NCBI GenBank assembly: GCA_012845835.1
Contig: JABAKD010000012.1
Span: forward strand, 8,979,973 to 9,043,972
DNA from: Undaria pinnatifida
Lineage: Eukaryota > Sar > Phaeophyceae > Laminariales > Alariaceae
Reading direction: 5' to 3'
Length of the DNA: 64,000 nt
The translations under genes and the position numbers were made by a program. A model generated the notes under the pieces. The model was not told where the DNA came from, did not search any database, and saw only the letters and a program-made list of their open reading frames with translations. This document shows positions 53,315-64,000 of this stretch, one piece after another. Position 1 is the stretch's first letter, and every line of letters begins with the position of its first letter.

Positions 53315-55865
53315 ATGTCGGCAACGGCACCTCTTCACGTACCCCCTTCTCCCTTTTCTCTAATTACCTCACTCCCGCTGTTTGTGCTAAAAACGACGTT
53401 TCAACTACAGCGAGAGTTTGAGGCTCGTGCGCGCGGAGAATCGTCCTCGACTAGCTTCTTGCGCCTCAACAGCGGCAAGGGAGGGGCAGGACCCGCGCCA
53501 AGGTCGCCAGCGCCGCCAACTCAGTCCGGCACACCCTTCCGGTTCCCCTGGAGTGGCGGCGGTGGCGGTGGTGGAGGTGGGCGGGGGTGGCGGGAACACC
53601 CCGCTAATCCGGCTCGACAGGGTCGAGGGGGGGCAGGTGGGGGACGGGGAGGGGGGACACAAGCGGGCTTAGCCGGTCTGTTCCCCTCCGAGCGCTACGA
53701 CGACGATAGGGTAGGGGAGTGGCCTCCCGGCGGGGTGTCGGCGGCAGCGGCGGCGGGGACAGGGGCAGCTCGAGATTCTTCCAGGGGAGGCGCGGGGGCA
53801 GGGGGGGCGGGCGGTATGCCCGGGTTGCTACGGGGATTGGGGGCCGCGGCTCCCGGGCGGGGGTTTCTGTTGAGGGGTCGCCGGGGTGGTGCTGGTGGTG
53901 GTAATGACGGGCTCCGCGGAGGTGTCCATGACAGAGGGAGCGAGGAGGATATGGGCCCCGCGGAGTTTGGGCTTCTTATGGGGGAGGGGCCGGGGGGGGT
54001 GCAGGAGCCGCTTCTGGCAGATGATTGGGTGAGAAGACTTATCCCGAAAATGTTGTGGCGGCGATATGGTTTCCGGGTGTTTGAACAGGGGTAAACGAGT
54101 TGAGGGCGGGGGGGTGTTAGGGGATGACAAGGGTGGCTCTGAGTCCATGGCGTAATGGTAGCTGGGCATGTTTCCTTATTAATCAAGTTTTTTGGCATGG
54201 GCCCGATGGTTGTCTAGATGGCGCCAATTCCCTTGGAGTAAGTTGCATAGTGCCGGGCGTGGCGGAAACATTGCTTGTAGTCCATCCTTGTACGCCTCCC
54301 GTAGACTGTGATGGTCGTACTTGACACGCTTGTGGCAGTTTGGCGGACCGTAGCCCCGAAAAAGGCGCCCAAGCCTTAACGTCGAGTTGTTGTCATCGGG
54401 GTCACTCCCGCTGCTCCCCCGCTCACTCGGCCGCACCATCTTGTCCCGTGCCTCTAAAATGACGACATTGCTGGTTTCCGCCGCCAAAATTCCCCAATCG
54501 AGAATTCACGCGCCGTCGAATTGCTTGTGAACGTGCCCATTAAAGCGCGCCGAAGAGCGTTCGCCACGCAAAGAGTGCCTGCTTGCTTGCCTGCTTGCTG
54601 CTTGTTTGCGTGCTTGCTTGCTTGTTTGCCTTCCGCGCACGTGTTTGTTTCAGTCCACGCATACCTTGGCTCGACCCGGCGCTCGGCGTGCCTGCCCCTA
54701 ACGGACAATGCTTTTAACGTATTTTCATCCAGGGAGCCGTGGAGAACCTGGACACGTTTTTCACCAACATGTACAAGTACTACCACTCCCGAGGGCTGCT
54801 GTCCATCGTTTCGACCGGTGTCGCGCACCTCCTCATCCTGGCCTTCACGGTAGGGCGTTGAGACTGCTGAGTTTCATTCCCCATAACTGTTTATCGCGTA
54901 TACACCGATTTAGGACGGGACGAATTATCGTGATTTTTTCCCCCCGCTATCTTCGCCCCAGGCGCGCTACAGGCGCACAACGCTACCTGTGTTTCGCTAT
55001 CCTTACGTTTTCGGGAACGCCCCCCCTCCCCCTTAGCTTACTTGCTTCGGTTAGATCAGTATCAAGTCGTTCTTTAATCGCTGGATACGATCGACGAATG
55101 GGCGCCCCACCGACCCTACTGCACTCGTCGAGAGGGTGCTGAAGGCCATTTCTTGCTTAGAGAATTGTACGTTTGTCGCCATCTCGCTTGGGATACCTCA
55201 TTTTCCAATGGAGACTATCGTATGTGTAGAGGAAGAAAAAAATATACTGTTGCCTTCTGAAAGCGTGCGCGCTGGGGGAGGAGACCACCAGGTTTCAACG
55301 GAGTAGGAAATAGACTTGACCCCCATGATCGCCACCCGCGCTCCTTGACGCAGGACAACGCTCGCATCTTCGTGGATCTCGGTAGGTGATCGCCGCTTCG
55401 TGTTGTATGTGATCCGTTCTTGGTGCTGTTGCTGTGCCGTTGTATTACTGGTGCTGCAGGTGCTGTTTTCGACCTTTTTGCTGTCGTTCGTGGACTGGAC
55501 GGCGTTGCTGTCGTGCAGGGACGAGGACACCTGCCACCCTTTGTCGCAGTATGTCACGACGAGGGCCTTCCGTAAACCGAACCTGTTCCATGTGCTCGTA
55601 TGGTGAGTTCGTCGGAAACCCGCCCCAAGGGTAGATAGAGGGGGGGCGGCGAGGGGGTCTATCGGGCACCAGGTCAGTTTATGTTGGCCACTTTTGTCGT
55701 GTTTTCAGTATGTGCTTTCGCTGTGTGGGCGTCCATCACGTTTCTATCCAAGGGATATCGGACGGGCTATGGATGCGGTGCTTTCCCCCTACTGCTTTTT
55801 TTACTCTCCTCTTCTTGTTCACTTCTGGCTCTTTGTCCTCCGATCAACGCGGATTGGATGCAGCA

Positions 55866-55921
<56 letters not shown>

Positions 55922-58900
55922 GATCCTTTCTCCACGTGGCCGTGCTAGCCGCAGTACCCGTAGCGAGCAGCTGTACACCCTTCTGGTCCATGTTTTTGTC
56001 GCGCCTAGTTTCCTTTTGCTTTCTGCCATTGCTGCCACTGCTGCTGCTGTCGTTCATACCGCCCCCCCTCTCTGAACGTTTCAGGATGTACATGGTGCTG
56101 TTCCTCGTGTACTGGATGTGGTCCCTACTTTCTTTCGGGACGTCCTTGAGAGACGCCACGGACATGCACCAGCTCTACACCTCTCGTTTGAAGATATCCC
56201 CCACGGACATACACACCATAGAATGGAGCGAGGTGTGGCAAAGGGCATGGCATGTATTAGTGATTCCGCCTGCTTGTTGTGTTTCTTCGTGCTGCTGTGA
56301 GCGTTTCATGTTGTAGGCATGGGGCATGCGTGCTGAAAGAGAAGGGAAAATGTGTCGGCGCAACCAAGCTATAGCTAACTCCCGCATCTACACCTCGACA
56401 ATTTACAGAATACACACATAAACCTGATGTCAGTTTCCAATATGGAAGGCGTTTTTTGGGCTTTCTTATTGGTCCTGGACGATAACGTCATGCGAAGGAA
56501 GTTATTCAACCAATCAACGAGCCAGCGAGGTACTGTATCGAAATGCCCCGGTGCGGCGGCACACCCCGCTGCGATTGCTCTGGTGGCATCGTTTTGCGGG
56601 TTTGCTGCTGCTGTTGTTATTGTTGTTGAGGTTGTTGTTGTTGCTGCTGCTGCTGTTGCTGTTGCTTTTGTTGTTACTGTTACTGTTACTGATGGTGGTG
56701 GTAGCGGTGGTGTTGATGTTGCTGCTGCTGCCGCTGTTGTTGTTGTTCTTGGTGGTGGTGGTGGTGGTGGTGGTGGTGGTGGTGGTGGTGGTGGTGGTGT
56801 GGTTGGTTTTTGGTGATGGTGTTGGTGTTGTTGTTGCTGCTGCTGTTATGCTGCTGCTGTTGCTTTCGTTGTTGCTGTTATTTGTCGATGCTGGTGTCTA
56901 TTTTTCTCACGTACCGCACGGCAACGGGTAAGTTGTGCCAGTACATCCTCTCCATGCCTATTAGCAGCAGCAGCACCAGCTCGACATTCGGTTTTGAGCG
57001 GCGCCGTTTTGATCCCTTGTCGTGCCGCGCCTACATGCAGGTGGTGACTCGGTTCTTAGCGCTCCAAAACAGTGGGATATATCGTGTGGCCATCTATGCT
57101 AACGACGTGACGGCTCACGACATCGCCAGGTAAAGTAGGACATGTAAGACGAAAAGGTTACAACACCAAAAGGCGAATACTTGACAACCACGAAGCCCCT
57201 ACGCTACTATGCGCAAAACATGCCGCCGGGAGGTGATGGGGGTGGGTCGTACAAGCGGGTGTGGTGCTTGGGGGCTTAGAGCCGACCCAGAGAGCAAAGT
57301 ACTACCGTTGCTTCTTTTCCTGCGGGAAAAATCGCCCCGAGAGTGGTTTCCGCGCTTGTTGAGTTCATGTATGCTGTTATATATTGTCCCCGTACTTTGT
57401 CAGCCATGCCCTCCAGGCGCGGCAGACGGGAGTCAGAGAACGGCTCCCACGGACGGAGGGCAGGATTCGCCCCTCGTCTTGTTTTGTGTTTTGCTTTGTT
57501 GCGTTTCCTGTTTGGAGTGCGAGTATTTGTGAGCAACAGCTCGAGCAGGCATGTTTTCCCGCGCGTTAGATGGTGCTGGTGCGATTTTGTAGAAATGACG
57601 GCAGGCCCTGCATGCGCAGTATGTTAGCACCTCTTCGCCCAAGCTCCCTCATGAAAAATGCTACAACATGGCCTAGGAACAGATCCGACTGATCGAATGG
57701 CAAAGGTGTGAACCCCACGGAATCACGGCGCAGTACTCGTATGGGTATTGACAATTGATCGGCCTTGATTTCGGCCACAAGTTATTCGTCCATGGTGAAG
57801 AGTCCCGCCTGTCCTTGTTCCGCCTTCCAAGATTGAAACTTTTTCGTAGGAGAAATCCGCCATTTTTCCCAAGACTGGGCAGTCATGTGCATCCGTCCCC
57901 GACCAACCCCTGCTACCTCCACTGACACCCCTTCCCCGTCGAACGCTGCTCAATAGCTTCTGATAAATGACTGACAAAATTGAACGAAAATGACTTGAAG
58001 GAGCAGCCCAACTCATCCACCCGTCGCCGTTTCATCCAATCATCCATCCACCCATACATCCATGCATACTCCCATGCCTCGCTAGTCGCATCATGCGCAA
58101 GGAAAATTATTTGATCGCGATGCTGAACAAGGGAATCCTGAAGCTATCGCTGCCCCTGCCCTTTCTCGGGAGCCGCGGGAGCGGGACACTCTGGGCGACG
58201 ACCGGGCGGCAGTACCTGACCAAGAGCCTGGAGTGGAGCGTGCACTTCTGCGTGCTCAACCACATGTTCAGCGATAAGGTATGTGCGTGTTCGTGTGTGC
58301 GCCCTTCGCATCATACCGTCATCTCTCCCATAGACAAATAAACCATACCAGTGTCCGTGCCGATTGATCATTCCAGAGAGATACAAGGTCGGTGGCCACA
58401 AACTACGTGGCAGAAATACACATCTCCAGTACCGTCTGGAGATTTAGGGTAGGTGCTAATTGAAGAGCTCGGTGAACAAAAACGAGCGTCGCCGCGGGTC
58501 GCTGGCTCTTGCCGACGCGTGGTTTGTCTCGTCAGTGTGTGTTTCGAGCTGTGCGCTTTTTTGCGCAGTGCATTGGTAGACTCACGAAGATGATGACAAT
58601 AGTTCGTGGTACTTTTTTCTGTTGCGTGGGCGCAGCGTTAGGTTTGTGGATTGTGTGTGTTTTCGGTTAGGTTCACGTGGAACGTCTTGCGGCGACGGAA
58701 GCGCGAAGGGCGGTGAACTTGCTGGGTTGTTAGTTGACGAAACGAAAATGTCTCGAAGTGCGCGCTGAATCTAGTGTTATTTTGTTGTTGTTTTTTTGCT
58801 TCGCACACACCTCTCGTTTCGTCCCTCTTCCCACTTTGTGCAACAACCGTTGGGGCGCTCTCGGAAACAAGTGCGAGTATCGTGCTGTACAATGGTGTAT

Positions 58901-61900
58901 GCAGATGCACATGTGGGAGGAAAGCAGAGCTGGGCGTACGCTTTCGTATCACCGCAGGTTGCAGTGGGCTGGCAAGGCCCGCAAGTAGATTTACCCGCCA
59001 CGAACAACCCTGCCGATGCAGTCACCGACCTAGAAATTCTGCGGCTGCTGCTCCTGCTGCTGATGCCAATGCACGCACAGTACGTGGTCATGGAGTGGAG
59101 CAACGGCCGGGTCGTCGCTTTCTTGTTTGTTTTGTTATTTCGCAGCAGCCCTCCTTGCAGCCGTGACAAACTGACACAACAGCACACAACGGGTCTGCCA
59201 ATGCGCGCTTGGAAAAAAAATACGCTCATGACAATAAAACATTCGAGCACGGTCTACGCCCCGTTCCCCCCCCCCTTCCCTCTACCCGCGTTGATCCGTC
59301 GACGATCACAACCCCTCCGATAACGATGCTGTCGCCCGTGTCTTCCTCGCTGTCTGCCTGCCTTCGTATTTTCTGCTGCGTACGTTTACGGCCGGGCGGG
59401 GGGTACCCTTTGCTACGTTCTGTGCATTTCTGGAACGAAAAAACTAAAAATACGTTCTTACAGTTTACGATTCGGAGGGCATTTCTGGAGGACGTTCGAG
59501 CTCTCCGCGTGCGCTTGGTCCTCGTGGGGCTTGCGCACGTCGTCCTGCTCCCGTTTCTGCTGCTGTTCATGGTGGTCTACTTCTTCCTCCAGAACGCTCA
59601 GGAGTGGCACTCCAGCAAGGTTAGGCGCATGCTGTTGTTATTGTCGTAGTTGTGGTTTTGTACAAGTTTTGCTGCTATTTCTCCTAATGCTCGTGCGCGT
59701 TTACCCATTCTTATGAGCGAAACATACCGAAGTGAAAAACCCAGCAGTAGAGAGAATGTCGTGCGCGGGTGGGTGGGGTGCGGGGGCTAACAGAGCTGGA
59801 GATATTCGACGCCAATCGCGGGGAGGCGGTGACGCTACCGGTGAGGGGTGGGTGAGCGGGCAATCGAGGCGAAGGCGTGCGTTTCCCGTCATGGCGGTTG
59901 CAATGCAGTCGCCCAGTAGGGTGTTTGCGAGATGCCAAATTTTGTTGGGTAGGAAAACATATTATATAGGTATAATATAAAACCGACGTACGTCACAACC
60001 CACGGCCAACTCCACCCACGAAGGATATTCGCAGTGGTTTCTTTTGTACACGTGCGGGTACAATTGGCGGCGGCTGGAGCGGTGAAACACCCGCGTATCT
60101 TTGTCTTCGCGTGATTTCGTTTCTTGTTTACGCGAGGTGGCCATTGGTCCCTGCCTGCTCCTCTGGTAAACAGAGTAATTGCTTTATATGGTACTACTGT
60201 TGTAGTACGATAATTTGTAGAAGCAGCAACAGTAATACCCTATCGTGATAGTAGCAGCAGCAGTAGCAGAAGTAGCAGAAGTAGCAGCAGTAGCAGCAGC
60301 AGTACTTAGTAGTACTAGTAGTACGTCGTCGTATAGCAATAGTAGTGGTGCAACAGTAGTACTACTGTACCTGGTGCGGTAGTAAAAAACGTGAAATATG
60401 TACACCAGGTAGAATACAGTGAAGCACCAGTTTTGCACTGAAGTGTCTCCACTTGCAAGTTGAGTATTATACATACGTACCAGAGCTGCATGTTTATCGT
60501 CCATGCACTGCTTGGACGCGTGGGGTGCAGCGCCAACGAGACAGTTCATCGAGTCATTTGTCGCTCTCTGCGCACGCACGGGCAAGCGGCCCGCACCGTC
60601 CTTTTGTGCCAATGATCTTAAGTTTGCAGCACTAGGGGCGCCCGGCCTCGGCTCCACTCTAGCCACGCCGCGATTGCCGTCGGCTCGGCGTACAGGTTGT
60701 TGATACTGGTGCCAGCGCTGCTGTGAACGGGCTTCTGTCTGTGGACGTCTACCCCTCGCAACGAAGTGGTGACCTTGTTACAGCGACGACGGCGCAACGT
60801 ACATATGCGACGCCAATCGACTGGGTGCCAGTATCGTATGTTTTCCCCTGGTTGTTTGTATTTTGCGTCAGCCAACGGCTACAAGTCGTTTTTCTACCCT
60901 TAGTCCTGGCCTGGCTCGAGCTTCCCCCTTCCGACCACCCCCAATCCGGACGCTGTTTGCTGGTGTTTGTTGTTGGTAGAGTTATCTGGGACCGCGTGAG
61001 TGGAGTCCGCTAGCGAGGTGGACCTTCAGGGAGTTTAATGAGGTAAGAAGGCTTCCCGCCGACTGGCCGAACGATCGCCTTGCAAATTGCGCCCGTGGGC
61101 GCAGTGTGTGTACCGAGAACAAAGAAACACACTTGGACGTCAACAACTGTGCTGGCGTGGTTGTCCCTGTTTCGTGAGCTCCTGGGTGGGTGGTGCGATG
61201 TTGTGTGGTGCAGGAAGCGGGCCAAGGCTTACGTCCATTTTGCTCGCAATTCACTCGACGTAATTGGGTCTTTTTGAAGAGTTCAAAAGTGGCATAATCG
61301 AGCATTTTCTGCATAAAATTAGTATATGTGGACTTTTTTAGGAGCACAACAGGCATAGCTGAGGGGAAATTAAGAATGCATGAAGCATACTAGAATAACA
61401 CATATTTTTTGGAAAAAGAAAAAAGCACTGATGTACGCCTAATCGTACCGAGGAGGGCTGTGCTTCGCTTTCGCTATCACCGCTGCAAGATGCGTTCGTG
61501 CTGTTCCTGTATTGGGTACGATATATATATATACCTCGCAGCCCTCGGTATTAGCTACGGGCAACTTGTTTTTCTTTTCACACACGCTCTTTTCGGCCTC
61601 TTGCTGCACGTTTTGCGACCTCTAAAAATTAAACGATCGTCCGAGTGCTGGGGAACAACCCACGACGTGTGTGGTGTGCTGGGGAATAGCCAGCGGAACG
61701 TGTGGCGTGATGGGTAGTAACCAGCGGGATGTGTCGCGCGATGCACAAACCGGCCTCTTTTGAGGGCGTACAATCCGTCAATTTTTTACACCCCATGCTT
61801 CCTACCCCCCCTCCTCCCTCCCTCTCTCCAGCTCCAACACTTTTTCGAAAGACGCATGTCTGGCAGCTACGTGCACGCCAATGGCTACCTGATGCGGTTC

Positions 61901-64000
61901 CCTCGACCCGTGCTGGCGTCTTTGATGCGGGTGATCCGATTCGTCTCCGGAGCAGTGGTCGCCGTCCTCCTCGTCATGACCTTCCTCGAGGTAAATCTCC
62001 GCGCAAGAGCAAGAGTGACTGGAAAGCGGAGACGGATAGGAAGCGATAGGGAACGGGGCAACTATGTTGGTTGACGGCCTTTTCGTTTTCTTCAGCTTGA
62101 CGGACAGCCGTCAATGACCTCCACACTAAAACTAATGCATTTAGTCGAAAGAGGCTAGGACGGGCCCAAACTAGACCGTAGACTGATGATGTTGGAGGGT
62201 GTATGTACCGAGCATTGTAATGCTTAGTGATGGAGTTTATTGTCGAGAGGTGACTGTGTAGATACGGAGGTGGGTGAGAAGCCCTGGCGGACATACCTGA
62301 AGGTAGAGAGCGTGGCTAGGTTTGTGCTTTCCGCGCGATCGTTCCGTTTCCCGACTTTTTTCCGGCGTTGTCGCACCGGTGGCTCTTAGGTTGTATTTGT
62401 CATGAAGTGAGCAGGGAACAAAAACATATCCAATACCTTTGGGGGCAACGAGGTCGCCATTGCGAAACAGGAAACGAAGCACGGCGTCCCAAGCTTGCTG
62501 GTAACGGCGGGTAACCCCTTGGCACTGTTCCCTCGATGTTGTAGCCTAACTGCTTGAAAATAGAAATGGACCACTTTTATCAGCGGTAAAAGGGTTATAT
62601 GACTGTATGCCTCGCTTCAAGTCTGCAGCCTCGTTCGGCTTGAGGAAGCAAAATTTTGAGTAATATGATAACAACGTTTCGTTGTTAAGTGCCATCATGG
62701 CGCGACCCAGATCGAGACAATCTCTGTGCAAGAAAACCAAACCGCAATCTTCACCTCTACCCCTCCCTTCGCCCCCCGCCCCCTCCCTACGATCCTCCCT
62801 TGACGGAATCGTGTGTGTGACTCGACGTGCCGCGCTTGATATACCACAAGGACTCCATCCTGTTGCACGTCAAGGTTTGGGATCGGAACCTGCTGTGGTA
62901 CATCGGGGTTTTCAGTGCGATCTACGCGTTCAGCAGGTGAGAAGCGCCGTAGGTTCACGTGTGGAGCAGGGCAATAACCGCGCGTGCGCGCGGAGGGGGA
63001 GAGGGGGGGTACGGCTACTTGCTTGGTTTTCCCATGACATGTGCCAGTGAGCTACTGTAGCCTCCTCTCCGAGTCGATGGGATAACGAAGACGGGTGAAG
63101 AGGTACGCAACCTTGACCTTTATTTCTCCTCGCTCTTGGCGGTGTTAACGGTATATAACGAGGGTGGGAGGGGTAGGCAGCCTTGAAGTTTTTAAAATAT
63201 GAAATAGGGAGATATAGCCAAGGAGAGCTGCACGAAGACGTTCACGGGGGGCGGTCCGGTACGATCGTCGGTGGCTGCCAGCGGTCCGCGTTGTCTGGCG
63301 GCCTTGTTTGTCGTGCCAGCAGTAGGCAGTTCCAACCCCCCCCCCCCGAATTTCCGCCTTCGCTGTTTGCCTTATGCTTCCCCCCCACACACTCCACGGT
63401 GAAAACCCGACGTGCTCCGTCCCGGCATTGTAGGGATGCGAGGGTCAAAGGTCTCAAGACTACGGCTACGCATGAAATGGACCCCCCCCTACACCCCACG
63501 GAGTGTGTATAAAGACAGGCACCCACGAGACAGTTTCGTAGAATGCCCATGGTTGTCTCAGTTGGAAGTGGCCACGCCGGGAAAATGAATCGAGCCATTC
63601 AATGCTGTCGTTTCTATGCAAGGAAGTACGCAAAAGGTGCCGAAACCCGCCTCACAATCGTTTCTTTGCAGGATGCGGCTCACCCTTCATGCGACTCGCC
63701 GAGCACCTCGCGGCGCTTCGCACTTGGTACCGGCCATGTCTGCATGATCTGTGAAAACCCGACATGCTCCGTCCCGGCATTGTAGGGATGCTAGGGTCTA
63801 TGGTCATACGACTACGGCCATGCATGACAATAAGTATGTCCCCACCCCACTCCACCCTCCCCTTTACTATCATTTCCACCCTCTCCTGTTCATTTCCACC
63901 CTTTTCTGATGAAAACGCAGGAGTGTTTCCCCCCAGGCATCGGAGGCGTCGGCTCTTCAGGGGGAATCCGTCGAAGAGGTTATGCTCAAGGTGCGGAGAG
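53315..64000 (+). CDS. ATG9: ATG9, autophagy lipid scramblase (partial; continues past the window)
   Basis: Exons: about 53315-54028, 54733-54849, 55460-55602, 56085-56232, 57041-57129, 58086-58278, 59464-59619, 61832-61990, 62851-62936 and 63921-64000+. All introns are GT-AG and the phases join. The core matches ATG9 in order: DDW then GAVENLDTFFTNMYKYYHSR, VLFSTFLLSFVDW, MYMVLFLVYWMWSLLSF, QLYTSRLKISPTDIHTIEW, DVTAHDIA with RIMRKENYLIAMLNKGIL, LTKSLEWSVHFCVLN, PFLLLFMVVYFFLQNA, FFERRMSGSYVHANGYLMRF and RNLLWYIGVFSAIYAFSR. Known role: multi-spanning vesicle/Golgi membrane protein that scrambles phospholipids to grow the phagophore with ATG2. Exon 1 encodes a long Gly/Pro/Arg-rich N-terminal tail with a run of nine Gly; its start Met and first exon border are uncertain. 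The C-terminal part of the core and tail lie beyond 64000. Confidence 0.92.
55868..55918 (+). repeat. (GCT)17 microsatellite in ATG9 intron 3
   Basis: Seventeen uninterrupted GCT triplets in the intron between exons 3 and 4. Perfect and therefore probably length-variable between individuals. Confidence 0.95.
56600..56885 (+). repeat. Triplet-rich tract in ATG9 intron 4
   Basis: A mosaic of GTT, GCT and GTG triplets with a pure (GGT)n run at about 56752-56800, giving artefactual Val/Leu/Gly frames. Located wholly within the intron between exons 4 and 5. Confidence 0.9.
60190..60360 (+). repeat. (AGC/AGT)n triplet tract in ATG9 intron 7
   Basis: Short runs of AGCAGT, AGCAGA and AGTACT triplets in the 2.2-kb intron between exons 7 and 8. 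Frames across it are not coding. Confidence 0.8.
63395..63850 (+). repeat. Direct repeat pair in ATG9 intron 9
   Basis: The copies at about 63401-63495 and 63752-63850 share GTGAAAACCCGAC, TGCTCCGTCCCGGCATTGTA, GGGATGC and GACTACGGC with GCATGA. Unit about 95 bp, spaced 350 bp, diverged at roughly one base in ten outside the core. Possibly two copies of a small dispersed element. Confidence 0.75.

Noticed and set aside
62780-62850. An upstream extension of ATG9 exon 9 into LIYHK-like codons
   Set aside because: The frame meets a TGA and no AG acceptor exists further left; the acceptor at ACCACAAG gives a clean phase-0 join to exon 8.
1-64000. Viral origin (giant-virus or phaeovirus insert) for part of the window
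   Set aside because: No capsid, polymerase or other viral core gene is visible; the mobile content is retrotransposon, MITE and SINE.

Overview
The window reads as repeat-rich nuclear DNA of a photosynthetic stramenopile, most plausibly a brown alga. This is an inference from four things: one confident host gene (ATG9) split by introns of about 0.5-2.2 kb with GT-AG borders; plastid-type psaA and tRNA fragments inserted in the nuclear sequence; a TTAGGG-type telomere-like tract; and a very high load of diverse transposon relics. Standard stop codons fit throughout. No rRNA operon or CRISPR array is visible, and no intact tRNA gene was recognised.

Layout. 0-4 kb: GC-rich short-period repeats, tRNA-like relics and a 2.2-kb hAT-like TIR element with a BED-finger-like fragment. 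4-19 kb: almost gene-free, with two tRNA-derived SINEs, a pogo-like MITE, small tandem duplications and a 600-bp trinucleotide tract. 19.4-23 kb: a probable unidentified host gene on the minus strand, recognised from phase-0 exons with good splice sites. 23.3-33.3 kb: a modular G-rich repeat array with long poly-G tracts, into which a SINE, a scrambled plastid insertion (psaA plus two half tRNA genes) and another AT-rich organelle-like block have been placed.

33.6-47.7 kb: one decayed Ty3/gypsy LTR retrotransposon on the plus strand, with about 116-bp LTRs and the order gag, NADAR domain, protease, RT, RNase H, integrase and a Tudor/chromo-like C-terminus. It carries three nested copies of a 247-250 bp MITE family with 4-bp target duplications, one unrelated 150-bp repeat and a 133-bp tandem duplication. 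The NADAR domain (ADP-ribose/NAD-related hydrolase fold) inside a retrotransposon is the most notable observation.

47.7-53.3 kb: gene-free, with a 1.1-kb inverted-repeat-bounded copy of the G-rich family, a 240-bp tandem duplication and a small TA-target MITE. 53.3-64 kb: the autophagy gene ATG9 on the plus strand, ten exons visible and continuing past the right edge; its introns hold long triplet repeats. Apart from ATG9 and the tentative minus-strand gene, there is no sign of host genes acting together; the region is mainly a transposon landscape.
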